Shown here piece after piece: positions 1-8,352 of a DNA stretch of 64,000 nucleotides (its first letter is position 1; every line of letters begins with the position of its first letter). The DNA is from Myxococcales bacterium (lineage in GTDB: Bacteria > Myxococcota_A > Bradymonadia > UBA7976 > UBA1532). The stretch is from contig JACKDP010000006.1 in assembly GCA_020633435.1 (NCBI GenBank), positions 434,001 to 498,000 on the forward strand. The letters run 5' to 3'. Below the pieces are notes generated by a model, which was given only the letters and a program-made list of their open reading frames with translations, had not been told where the DNA came from and did not search any database. Both the position numbers and the translations under genes were made by a program.

Positions 1-1
1 G

Positions 2-664
2 CTCGAGATGGCCTGGGCCTGGTTCCAGGCGGGCGACACCCGCCGCACCCTCGGCCTGCTGCTGGCGCTGGACGCCCCCGTCTACCAGGCGCTGATCGCC
101 CCCGACCGCTTCCTGCTGGAGGCCATGGCGCTGCGGCGCCTCTGCCAGTTCGGGCCAGCCCGCCAGGCCGCCGTGCGGCTGCGCGCCCGGCACGGCGCGG
201 CGCTGCAGGCCCTGCACGCGGGCGTGGCCCCGGCCGCCGCCCCGCCCGTCCGCGACGCCGCCCGCCGCCGGCCCGCCGTGGCGCCGCTGGCCGCCTTCGT
301 CGACGTCCTGGAGCGCGAGGCGGCCCGCGTCGAGGCCCTGCCGCTGGGGGACGCCCTCGCCGGCTGGCTGCGGGGACTCTACGCCGACAGCCTCGCCGAC
401 GCGCGCCGCCGCCTGGAGGCCGCCCTGGCCCGCGAGGCCGACGCGGTGGCCGGCGAGCTGCTGGGCGCCGAGGAGGGCGTCGACCTCATCCTGCACGAGC
501 TGGGCGTCGCCCTCCTGCGGGGCCGCCTGCGCCCCGATGGCCCGCCGGAGGCCGCCGTGGCCGAGGAGGCCGGCGACGTGCGCTTCGGCTTCACGGGCGA
601 GTTCTGGACGGACGAGCTGGACGCCCTGGTGGTGGTGGCGGAGGATCGATGCATCGCGCCCTGA
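2..664 (+). CDS. C-terminal part of a TPR-like envelope-associated protein (5' end outside window)
   Basis: The reading frame is open to the left edge, so the start lies upstream; the first ATG inside the window (position 8) is probably internal. The visible 220 residues are Ala/Arg/Leu-rich and helical, as in TPR or solenoid proteins, with no catalytic motif. The extreme C-terminus (GEFWTDELDAL, then a terminal Cys five residues before the stop) resembles the C-terminal signature of TPR proteins I recall from deltaproteobacterial gliding or envelope gene sets; that link is from memory and weak. The stop lies inside the next gene, whose ATG is at 649, a 16-bp overlap that implies translational coupling and a shared envelope role. 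Exact function unknown. Confidence 0.6.
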   Translation, partial: LEMAWAWFQAGDTRRTLGLLLALDAPVYQALIAPDRFLLEAMALRRLCQFGPARQAAVRLRARHGAALQALHAGVAPAAAPPVRDAARRRPAVAPLAAFVDVLEREAARVEALPLGDALAGWLRGLYADSLADARRRLEAALAREADAVAGELLGAEEGVDLILHELGVALLRGRLRPDGPPEAAVAEEAGDVRFGFTGEFWTDELDALVVVAEDRCIAP

Positions 665-3600
665 TCCGCCGCGCCCTCGGCGGGCTGCTGGTCCTTGGGC
701 TCGCGGCCTGCGGCGCCCCGCCCGCCGCGCTGCGGGAGGCCTCGCGGGTCGACCGCCTGCGGGCGCAGATCACCAAGGCGCAGAACGCCATCGCCGAGAC
801 GAACGGGGCCCTCGCGCGGGCCCGGGGGACGCCGTACCTGGCCGAGCTGGAGGTGCGGCTCGCCGAGCTCTTGAGCGAGGAGGCCCGCTACCACTTCCAG
901 GTGGCCCAGGAGCGCGAGAGCCGCGCCAGTGGCCGCGGGGAGCGCAGCCTGCACGTCCCCCAGGTGCGGCTCCTGAAGGACCGCGCCGTCGAGCTCTACG
1001 AGGCCGTCCTGCAGCGCGAGCCCGCCTCGCCGCTGGCCCCCCGGGTGCTCTTCAACCTGGGCCAGGAGCACCGGGAGCTCGGGGACTACGCGGCCATGCG
1101 GGCGACGCTGGGCCGCCTGGTGGACGAGCACCCGGCGCATCCGCTGGCGGCCGAGGCGCTGCTCGTGCTCGGGGACGACGCCTTCGACCGGGGCGAGATG
1201 AAGGCCGCGGCCCAGGCCTGGCAGCGCATCGTGGACGCCCCGCCCTCCCGGGCGTCGGGGCTCGCCTGGTACAAGCTGGGCTGGGTCCGGGTGAACGAGG
1301 GGGACTGCAAGCGCGCCCTCGACGCCTTCACCCGGGCGATCGCCGCGGCGGACGGCGACCCGGCGCCCGGCCAGGCCGTCGACGTCCGGCGGGAGGCCCT
1401 GGTGGACCTGACGTGGTGCCTGAGCCGCGAGGTCCCGCCCGACCAGGCGGTGCCGTTCGTGCGCCAGCTGGCGGCCGATCGGGGCGCGTACGTCGCGGCC
1501 CTCGCTCGCCTGGGTGACCGTTTTTCACTGATGGATCAAGCGGTTGGTGCGCTGGCCGTCGGGCGGGAGCTGCTGCGCCTGGGGCCCGACGGCCCCGCCC
1601 GCCTGGACGACGCCCGCACCGTGCACGCGGCGCTGCGCAAGACCGAGGCCTACGACCAGATCGGCGATGACGTGCGCCTGATCGTGCAGGCCGTCCGCCG
1701 GCAGGTGCGCCGACCGGGCCAGGCCCCCGAGGCCCGGGCGCGGCTGCTGGAGGAGTTTGAGAAGTACGGCCGCGATCTGGCCACCCGGGCTCAGGCCCGC
1801 ATGCGGAGGCCGGGCGCCCTGGCGCGGCCCGGCAGCCCCTCGCCCGCCCAGGTCGCCGCCGCCTACGAGGCGTGGCTGGAGGCCTTCCCCGACGACGCCA
1901 ACCGGCTGGCGGTGCTCCAGAACCTGGCGGTCGTCCGCGCCGAGGGCGGCGATCCGCTCGGCAGCGCGCGGCGTTCGCTGGAGGTGGGCCTGGCCCTCGC
2001 GCCCGGGGCCGAGCGCACGCAGGCCCTCTACGACGCCGTGGTCCAGTATCAGGCCGCCCTCGGCCCCGACGGCAAGCAGAGCGCCCTCGAGCGCGTGCTG
2101 GGCCGGGCCGGCCTGCGCCGTGCCGCGAGCGCCCTGCTCGCGGGGACGCTGCCCGCCGACCAGGCCCGCCGCGTCCAGTTCGCCATCGGCCAGACCGACT
2201 ACGACGAGGGCCACCTGCAGGCCGCCATCGACCGGCTCACCGCGGTGGCCTTCTCGGCGCCGGGCACCGCCGAGGGCGACGCCGCCGTGCGCCTCGTCCT
2301 CGACGCCCACAAGCGGCGCGAAGACTGGCTGGGCTTCATCGGCAGTGGCCGGCGGTTCCTCGCGGCCGACAGCCCCGTCACCCCGCCCATGAAGGCCTGG
2401 CTCGGCCCCGTCGTGGCGGCAGCCGAGCAGCGCCAGCTCGACGACCTGTCCCTGGCGGCCGCCGGGGTCGACGGCGCCGACGTCGCCGCCGAGCTTCAGA
2501 AGTTCGCGGCGCGGTACCAGGGCACGTCGCTGGGCGAGCGCGCGCTGATCAGCGCGTTCATGGCGGCCCGGGCCGAGGGGGACGCCGAGGCGCTCTACCG
2601 CATGGCCGGCGACATCCAGCAGCGGTACCCGACGTCGCCGCAGCTGGCCGGCGTGCTGGGGACGGCGGCCCGCACGGCCGCCGCGCGCTTCGACGTCGAG
2701 CGCGCCATCCCGTGGTTCCAGCAGGCGGCCGCGGCGGATCCCGATCGGCAGCCGACGCTCCGGCTCGCCGAGGGCGGCTGCGGGCGGCCGTCGCGGATGG
2801 CCCCGGCGCGCTGGCGGCGTTCCGGCAGGGCCTCGCCGCCGCCGGCGCGGGGCCCGGCCCGCTGCCCGCCGCGCTGGCCGAGGCCCTGGAGGCCACCACC
2901 CCCCCTGCCGCCGTGGCCCAGCAGCTCGCGCCGCTCGCTGGCACCGGGGACGCCGAGGTCCTGGCCCGGCTCGGCCTGGCGCAGGTGCGGCTGGGTCGGG
3001 GCGACGAGGGCGAAGCCACCCTGCAGCAGGTGCTCAACCTGGGCGCGACGGCCTCCGAGGGGGCCCGCGCCCGCGCCTGGTATGGGGAGGCCGAGGCGCT
3101 GGCGGCCACGCTGGCCGGCTACCAGCCCCAGGGGGACGTCGAGTCGCTGACGGAGCTGGTGACGCTCATCGAGGTGACGGAGCAGGCCTACTTGAAGGCG
3201 GCGCGGCAGGTGGATCCGGTTTTCACGGCCGCAGCCCTCGGGCGGCTGGCCTACCTGTCGAAGGAGGGCGCGCGCCGGCTGCGGGCGCTCCCTCCGGCGG
3301 TGGTCGCGGCCGCCGGGGCGCAGGACGCCCTGGCCAGGCGCGTGAAGGTCCTGGAGAAGTCCGCGACGGACGCCCTGGCGGCCTGCAGCGAGCTGGCGTG
3401 GACGCGGCAGCTCTTCAACCCGGCGGTCCGGGCCTGCCTGCGGGGGGAGCCGCCCGCGACGGACCCGGCGATGGTGGACGCCCTGGCGGCGCGCCGCCCG
3501 GCCACCAGCGGGCCCGCCCTGGACGCCGCCCGCGCCCGGCTGGGCCAGCAGCCCGACGACGTGGCCGCCCTCCGCGCGCTGGGCGAGGCGCTCCTCGGCG

Positions 3601-3881
3601 CCGGCGACGCCCATGTGGCGCGGCTGGCCCTCGCCCGGGCGGTGCAGGCGGGCGGCGGCCCCGAGGAGGCCAACCTGCTGGGGCTCGCCTGCCATCAGGC
3701 CGGCGACCAGACGGGCGCCCTCGAGGCCTTCGCCCGCGCGGCGGTCGGTGGGCTGGAGGCCGGGCGGCAGAACCTGGCGACGGCGCTGCGGGGCCTGGGG
3801 CTGGCGGCGGCGGCCGACACGGCCCTGGCGCGCTGGCCCGCCGGCCGGGGTGGTGGCCGGCTGATCAGGGCGGCGCCGTGA
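649..3881 (+). CDS. Large TPR lipoprotein, reading frame broken by one indel near 2775
   Basis: The N-terminus MHRALIRRALGG...LGLAAC is a lipoprotein signal peptide with the lipobox LAAC, so the product should sit on a periplasmic membrane face. From about residue 90 the protein is built of TPR-like helix pairs (for example VLFNLGQEHRELGDYAAM and LAWYKLGWVRVNEGDCKRAL). The frame runs from 649 to about 2770; homologous-looking helical sequence (LRAAVADGPGALAAF and onward) then continues in another frame to the stop at 3881. One missing base between about 2766 and 2785 restores a protein of roughly 1,075 residues ending with more TPR units (LRALGEALLGAGDAHVARL). It may be a GltE/AglT-like gliding-machinery lipoprotein, but this is a guess from architecture. 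It overlaps the next gene (GTGA). Confidence 0.7.
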
Positions 3882-4423
3882 TCCACCGCGTCCTGCCCCT
3901 GCTGCTGCTCGCGGCCTGCAGCGGCCCGCGGGTGCGGCCTCGCCGTGAGCGACCCGCGGCTGCCGGCCGAGGCCCGGCGGACGATCGCCGACGCCGAGGA
4001 CGCGGTGGTCGCGGCCCGGGCCCGGGCCAGCGACGCCGAGGCGGCCGAGCGGAGCGCGGCCCGCGCCGCCGAGGTGGCCGTCGACGCCCCCTCGCCGAGC
4101 CCCTGCGCCAGCTCGCGCTGGCCCGGCTCGCCCACGCCCAGGCCGAGGCCGACGTCGCCCGCGCCGAGGTGGGCCTCGCGGCGGCCCGGCTCGACGAGAC
4201 CCACGCCGAGACGGCCATGCGGCACGACGTCGCCGTCTACGATCTGGGCCCCCTGGCCGCCGAAGTCGAGGCGTGGCGCGGGCAGGCGTCGACCGCCCGG
4301 GAGGCGCGCCAGCAGCGCCGCGACGCGCTGGAGGCCGCCACCCAGGCCTTCTGGCAGGCGTGGCGGCGGTACACCGCAGCGGGCGGCGATCCCCGCGTGC
4401 TGTGGCGCGATCCGCCGCCATGA
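3878..4423 (+). CDS. Coiled-coil lipoprotein with two compensating frameshifts
   Basis: The GTG at 3878 overlaps the preceding stop. It begins a signal peptide, VIHRVLPLLLLAAC, with lipobox LAAC. Immediately afterwards (about 3918-3935) the coding sense moves to another frame, where VSDPRLPAEARRTIADAEDA and an Ala/Glu/Arg coiled coil follow. Near the C-run at 4089-4093 it returns to the first frame (LAEPLRQLALARLAHAQAEA through to WRDPPP and the stop at 4423). Corrected, it is a lipoprotein of about 180 residues that is almost wholly helical, similar in style to periplasmic coiled-coil partners of TPR lipoproteins. Family not recognised. The stop overlaps the next ATG (ATGA at 4420). Confidence 0.6.
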   Translation: MIHRVLPLLLLAACSGPRVRPRRERPAAAGRGPADDRRRRGRGGRGPGPGQRRRGGRAERGPRRRGGRRRPLAEPLRQLALARLAHAQAEADVARAEVGLAAARLDETHAETAMRHDVAVYDLGPLAAEVEAWRGQASTAREARQQRRDALEAATQAFWQAWRRYTAAGGDPRVLWRDPPP

Positions 4424-4980
4424 AGCCCTGGGCGCTGGCGCTCCTCGCCACCGCGGCCTGCGACGCCCCCGACGAGGCCTGCGGGGGCGAGGGGCTGGCG
4501 GTGCTGCCCGAGGCCGTGCAGTTCGGGGATGTGCGCCCCCGCGCCGCTGATGACCCCGGCGATCCCGCGCGGCTGGACCAGGTGCCCACGCGTCGCGTCG
4601 TCCTGCTGCGCAACACCTGCGCCGCCCCCCTCACCCTCACCGAGATCTGCCTGATCGCCGACGCCCACAACGGCGACGCCGCCGATCCGGCGTTCTTCCT
4701 GGAGCTGCCGGCGCAGACCCGGCTGGCCGCGGGCGAGACGGCCGCCGTCCGCGTCACCTACGACCACCTCGTGCCCAACGCCGACGCCGACCTCGACGGG
4801 GAGCGCGATCCGGGCGCCGCGATCCTCGTCATCCAGTCGAGCGCCGCCGGCACCCCGACGCGGGTGGTGCCCGTCTGCGGCCGCATCGTGCCCGAGGGCG
4901 AGGAGGCCACGCCCACCGACTGCCCCCCGCCCTTCACCATCCCCCGGGGCGAGGCCATCGCCGACCTGTGCAGCCGATGA
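4420..4980 (+). CDS. Small lipoprotein with an Ig-like (choice-of-anchor type) fold
   Basis: The 186-residue product starts MKPWALALLATAAC, a short lipoprotein signal with lipobox TAAC. The body (AVQFGDVRP...RRVVLLRNTCAAPLTLTEI...ETAAVRVTYDHLVP) follows the pattern of ASPM/SPD-2/Hydin-like or choice-of-anchor Ig domains, in which a sentence like 'new terms joined to old ones by beta strands' is recognisable: FGDV, V-L-RN, L-T-T-I and V-VTY. Several cysteines could form disulfides. The start codon overlaps the upstream stop (ATGA) and the stop overlaps the downstream ATG, so it is the fourth gene of the envelope operon beginning upstream of the window. Confidence 0.7.
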   Translation: MKPWALALLATAACDAPDEACGGEGLAVLPEAVQFGDVRPRAADDPGDPARLDQVPTRRVVLLRNTCAAPLTLTEICLIADAHNGDAADPAFFLELPAQTRLAAGETAAVRVTYDHLVPNADADLDGERDPGAAILVIQSSAAGTPTRVVPVCGRIVPEGEEATPTDCPPPFTIPRGEAIADLCSR

Positions 4981-5447
4981 GGGGCGCCCAGCTCGCCGCG
5001 CTGGCCGCGCTGGCCCTCGGCTGCGCGAGCGCCGAGGAGGAGTTCACGGCGGGTCGGCTGGAGACGCTCTGCGGCGGGGCCATCCCCATCTGCCGCCAGC
5101 GCGCGGGCTGCGTGCTCGACGGCGCGAGCTTCGCCCGCGGTCGCTTCCCGGGCGCGCAGCAGGTCATCGTCCGCGCCCCGGCGGCCGACGCCCGGCTGCG
5201 GGTGCGGCTGCTGCTCAACGATCTCGTCCACCCCGGCACCGAGCTGCTCGTCCAGGTCCACGGCCTGGGCTGCGGCGGCGTCGAGCAGGCCCGCCTGGTG
5301 GACGTCGACTTCTTCCGCCTCGCCGGCGACGACGGCGTCCTCGACTTCACCCTGCCCCTCGACGAGGCGGGCGACCACCTGCTGGAGGTCTACGCCGACA
5401 TGAGCGCCGCCTACGTCATCCAGGTCGACGTCCAGGTCGACGACTGA
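4977..5447 (+). CDS. Small secreted lipoprotein, last gene of the envelope operon
   Basis: ATG 4977 is preferred over the in-frame ATG at 4968 because it forms an ATGA overlap with the previous stop. The 156-residue product starts MRGAQLAALAALALGCAS, a lipoprotein signal with lipobox ALGC. Five further cysteines occur in the first half, and the second half is beta-rich (VRLLLNDLVHPGTELLVQVH, DFTLPLDEAGDHLLEVYA), suggesting a compact disulfide-stabilised beta domain of the pre-peptidase C-terminal type. No family is assigned. It completes a run of five overlapping genes whose recognisable products are all exported. Confidence 0.7.
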   Translation: MRGAQLAALAALALGCASAEEEFTAGRLETLCGGAIPICRQRAGCVLDGASFARGRFPGAQQVIVRAPAADARLRVRLLLNDLVHPGTELLVQVHGLGCGGVEQARLVDVDFFRLAGDDGVLDFTLPLDEAGDHLLEVYADMSAAYVIQVDVQVDD

Positions 5448-5520
5448 CGGTCGGCCGAGCGCCAACCTGCTGAAACTCCTCGGCTTTGTCGCCACGGCGG
5501 CGGCGAAGCCGGGCCGCCCC

Positions 5521-5536
5521 GCCGAAGCCCTTCGGC
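5521..5536 (+). terminator. Short perfect hairpin after the envelope operon
   Basis: A 7-bp perfect inverted repeat, GCCGAAG / CTTCGGC, with a 2-nt spacer is followed by TTTGG. The core CTTCGG can form a stable UUCG-type loop. The T tract is very short, so it is only a weak candidate intrinsic terminator between the operon ending at 5447 and the kinase starting at 5566. Confidence 0.3.
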
Positions 5537-5553
5537 TTTGGCCCGGAGCCTGC

Positions 5554-5559
5554 TACAAC
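5554..5559 (+). promoter_or_regulatory. -10 element giving a probable leaderless transcript
   Basis: TACAAC, preceded by TGC as in an extended -10, ends six bases before the GTG start at 5566. A transcription start about 7 nt downstream would fall on the start codon. No Shine-Dalgarno sequence fits in the gap. There is no good -35 (TTCGGC lies 17 bp upstream). Confidence 0.45.
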
Positions 5560-5565
5560 AGGCCG

Positions 5566-7425
5566 GTGAGCCGCGAACGCCCCATCTCCGACGCCGAGCT
5601 GGACGCCCTCGACGAGAGCCTGTCCCCCGGGCCCGTGTCCGCGGATCTGCGCGTCGCCCAGCTCGAGGCGGCCCTCGGCCAGCAGGAGGTCCGGCTGGCC
5701 GGCATGCTGCGCATCGCGGGCAACCTGGGCCAGAGCCGCGATCCCAAGAAGGCCATGCGGGCCATGGTGGTGGACATCAGCCAGCTCCTGCAGGCCGATC
5801 GCACGACCATCTACGAGGTGCGCAAGGAGGAGGGCATGCTGCGGGGCCTCGCCGTCGAAGGCGAGATCAGCCTCGAGGTCGGCGTGCCCATCGGCAGCGG
5901 CATCGCCGGGCTGGTGGCCGAGCGCGGCCGCATCATCAACCTGAAGGATGCCTACCTCCACCCCTCCTTCGACCCCAAGTTCGACAAGCTCACGGGCTAC
6001 CGCACGCGGTCCATGCTCGTGGTGCCGATGCGCAACTCGCGGCGCGAGATCATCGGCGTCGTGCAGGTGCTCAACAAGTGCGACGGCTACTTCACCGTCG
6101 ACGACCAGCAGCTCCTGACGGCGCTGGCGGCCCAGGCGGCCATCACGCTGGAGGCCCTGCGGCTGCAGCTCGAGCTGAACCTGTCGAACACCGAGCTCTC
6201 GGATCTGTCGCGGCAACTCCGCCAGAAGGTGCGGGAGCTGGAGCTGCTCTACCAGAACGAGCAGGCCATCGGCGACGCCGGGGACGAGGCCGAGCTGGCC
6301 GAGCGCATCCTCAAGCTGGCCTGCCGGGTCGGGCGCAGCGAGGTGGCCGTCTTGTACCTGCCCGACTCGGAGGCGGGGGCCGGGCCGGCCTGGGTGCGCG
6401 GCGGCGGGGCCGGCGGCAGCAGCTGCATCCGCCGCGTCGAGATCGGCGACGGGGTGCTCGGCAAGGTGGCCAGCCGCGGCGAGGTTTTGGTGCTCGCGGG
6501 CGACGCCTTCGAGGCCCAGGCCATCCCCCGCACGCTCGGCGGCGGCCACCCCCTCGTGGTCGATGACGCGGTGGCGGTGCCCCTGCTCGACGGCGACGTG
6601 ACCATGGGCGCCTTCGCGCTGGTCAACCGCCGCGATCCGGCCCGCCGCAACGACGCGGACGACCGCCAGCTCGCGGTGCTCGTCGCCGGCCAGGTGGCCC
6701 GGGCCGTGGCCCGCCTGCGCTCGCGGGAGGACGCCCAGCGGCGCGACCGCATGATGACCATCGGCCAGATGATGAGCGGCGTGCTCCACGATCTGCGCGG
6801 CCCCATGTCGGTCATCAGCGGCTACAGCCAGCTCATGGCGGGCGAGGACGATCCGGCCCAGCGCGCCGAGATGTCGGCCGCCATCCGCCGCAAGATCGAG
6901 CTCTTCAACGACATGACCCGCGAGGTCATGGCCTTCGCCCGCGGCGAGCGGCACGTGCTCTGCCGCAAGGTCTTCCTCGACAAGTTCGTGCGCGCCGTGC
7001 GCGAGTCGGTGGAGGAGGAGTTCCGCGAGCGGGGCGTGGCCTTCGAGTGGGAAGAGAACACGGCGAAGGGCATCTCGTTCTTCGACGAGAGCAAGCTCCT
7101 GCGCGTCGTGACGAACATCGCGCGCAACGCCCGGCAGGCCATGGGGCACAGCGGCACCTTCCGCTGGATCATCGAGGACACCCCCGACGGCGGCACCCGG
7201 ATGCGGATGCGGGACACCGGCCCTGGCATCCCCGAGAGCATCCGCGCCCGGCTCTTCGAGGCCTTCACGACGGAGGGCAAGAAGGAGGGCACCGGCCTCG
7301 GCCTCGCCATCGTGCGGCGCATCGTCGAGGATCACGGGGGCACCATCACCTTCACGACGGAGACGGGCCAGGGCACGGAGTTCGTGATCACGCTGCCCCC
7401 GCCGCCGCCGGAGCAGGCCACTTGA
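5566..7425 (+). CDS. Cytoplasmic sensor histidine kinase with two GAF domains
   Basis: This 619-residue protein has no signal peptide or membrane segment, so it senses a cytoplasmic cue. A short Gln/Leu helix is followed by GAF domain 1 (about residues 45-205), which carries NLKDAYLHPSFDPKFDKLTG and an NKFDE-like motif (NK...YFTVDDQQLL) typical of cyclic-nucleotide-type GAF folds. GAF 2 (about 245-385) is more divergent. The HisKA H-box MMSGVLHDLRGPMSVISGYS places the phospho-acceptor His near residue 407. The HATPase domain has the N box NIARNARQAM, G1 DTGPGIPE and G2 EGTGLGLAIV. No receiver domain or response regulator lies in the window. The TTGA overlap at its end couples it to the next lipoprotein gene. 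Confidence 0.9.
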   Translation: MSRERPISDAELDALDESLSPGPVSADLRVAQLEAALGQQEVRLAGMLRIAGNLGQSRDPKKAMRAMVVDISQLLQADRTTIYEVRKEEGMLRGLAVEGEISLEVGVPIGSGIAGLVAERGRIINLKDAYLHPSFDPKFDKLTGYRTRSMLVVPMRNSRREIIGVVQVLNKCDGYFTVDDQQLLTALAAQAAITLEALRLQLELNLSNTELSDLSRQLRQKVRELELLYQNEQAIGDAGDEAELAERILKLACRVGRSEVAVLYLPDSEAGAGPAWVRGGGAGGSSCIRRVEIGDGVLGKVASRGEVLVLAGDAFEAQAIPRTLGGGHPLVVDDAVAVPLLDGDVTMGAFALVNRRDPARRNDADDRQLAVLVAGQVARAVARLRSREDAQRRDRMMTIGQMMSGVLHDLRGPMSVISGYSQLMAGEDDPAQRAEMSAAIRRKIELFNDMTREVMAFARGERHVLCRKVFLDKFVRAVRESVEEEFRERGVAFEWEENTAKGISFFDESKLLRVVTNIARNARQAMGHSGTFRWIIEDTPDGGTRMRMRDTGPGIPESIRARLFEAFTTEGKKEGTGLGLAIVRRIVEDHGGTITFTTETGQGTEFVITLPPPPPEQAT

Positions 7426-8348
7426 AGCCCCCGCAGACTCCGCTCAAGCCGCTGTTTTCGTTGGTGTTTCTGGCGGCCGGGCTGTCGGCCTGCCGCGAGA
7501 CGCCCCCGGCGCGGTCCCCGGCCGCCCCGGCGTCGGCGTCGCCCGTGACCGCCGGCCCCGTCTCGGCGGCGCCGGCCTCGGCGGCCCCCGCGTCGGCCGC
7601 GCCCGCCTCCGAGGCCGCGCCCCTGCCCCCCGGCACCGAGGCCCAGGACGCCGCCCTCGCCGAGGGCCAGACCGCCCTGGCCGAGGGCCGGCCCGAGGCG
7701 GCGCTGCGCGCGTTCCTCGCGGGCAGCGAGGGCCCCGTCACGGGCGCCTCCGTCTCGGCCGGCCTGGCCGCCGCGGCGCTGCTGGAGGACCAGAAGCGGG
7801 TGGACGAGGCCGAGGCCCTGTACCTGGCGCTGCAGGCCCGGGCCCGGGAGGTGGCCGAGGTGCAGTTCGTCGTCGGGCGGTTCCTCGCCGGGCGCGAGCG
7901 CACGGCCGACGCCATCGCCGCGTTCCAGGCGGCCATCCGGCTGCAGCCCGACTTCCTGCCCGCCTACCCCCTGCTCAGCGCCCTGCTGGTCGGCGGCGGC
8001 CAGCGCGACGTGGCGGCCGAGCTGCTGGTGGACTACGAGCGCCGCCTGGCCGCCCGCATCCGCCGGGTGCAGACGGAGGGGGCGAGCGACGCCGAGCGGG
8101 TGGCCATCGTGGATCTGCTGGCGGTGCTGGTGGACGAGCGCGCCGAGGAGGTCCTGCGGGGCCTGCTGGCCGCCGAGTCGCCGGCCGTGCGCATGGCGGC
8201 CGCGGGGGCGGTGGCCGACCAGGAGGAGCCCGCCGCGCTGGTGGCGCTCGCCGAGGCCCTGGGCCGGGAGCGCGACTACACCGCCCAGCAGGTCATCCGC
8301 GCCGCCCTGAAGCGCGCGCGGGATCGGGCCGCGAGCACCCTGCCCTGA
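7422..8348 (+). CDS. Lipoprotein with TPR and HEAT-like C-terminus
   Basis: The start is taken as TTG 7422, overlapping the kinase stop (TTGA); it gives a good lipoprotein signal (KPLFSLVFLAAGLSAC, lipobox LSAC). A Pro/Ala/Ser-rich linker (about residues 25-70, with repeated APASAAPAS units) is followed by TPR-like helices (AALLEDQKRVDEAEALYLAL, AIAAFQAAIRLQPDFLPAY). A C-terminal helical stretch (LLAAESPAVRMAAAGAVADQ) resembles HEAT/PBS-type repeats. Total 308 residues. Coupling to the GAF histidine kinase suggests that the two act together, perhaps as an envelope partner, but nothing in the sequence shows the mechanism. Confidence 0.75.
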   Translation: MKPPQTPLKPLFSLVFLAAGLSACRETPPARSPAAPASASPVTAGPVSAAPASAAPASAAPASEAAPLPPGTEAQDAALAEGQTALAEGRPEAALRAFLAGSEGPVTGASVSAGLAAAALLEDQKRVDEAEALYLALQARAREVAEVQFVVGRFLAGRERTADAIAAFQAAIRLQPDFLPAYPLLSALLVGGGQRDVAAELLVDYERRLAARIRRVQTEGASDAERVAIVDLLAVLVDERAEEVLRGLLAAESPAVRMAAAGAVADQEEPAALVALAEALGRERDYTAQQVIRAALKRARDRAASTLP

Positions 8349-8352
8349 GGCC

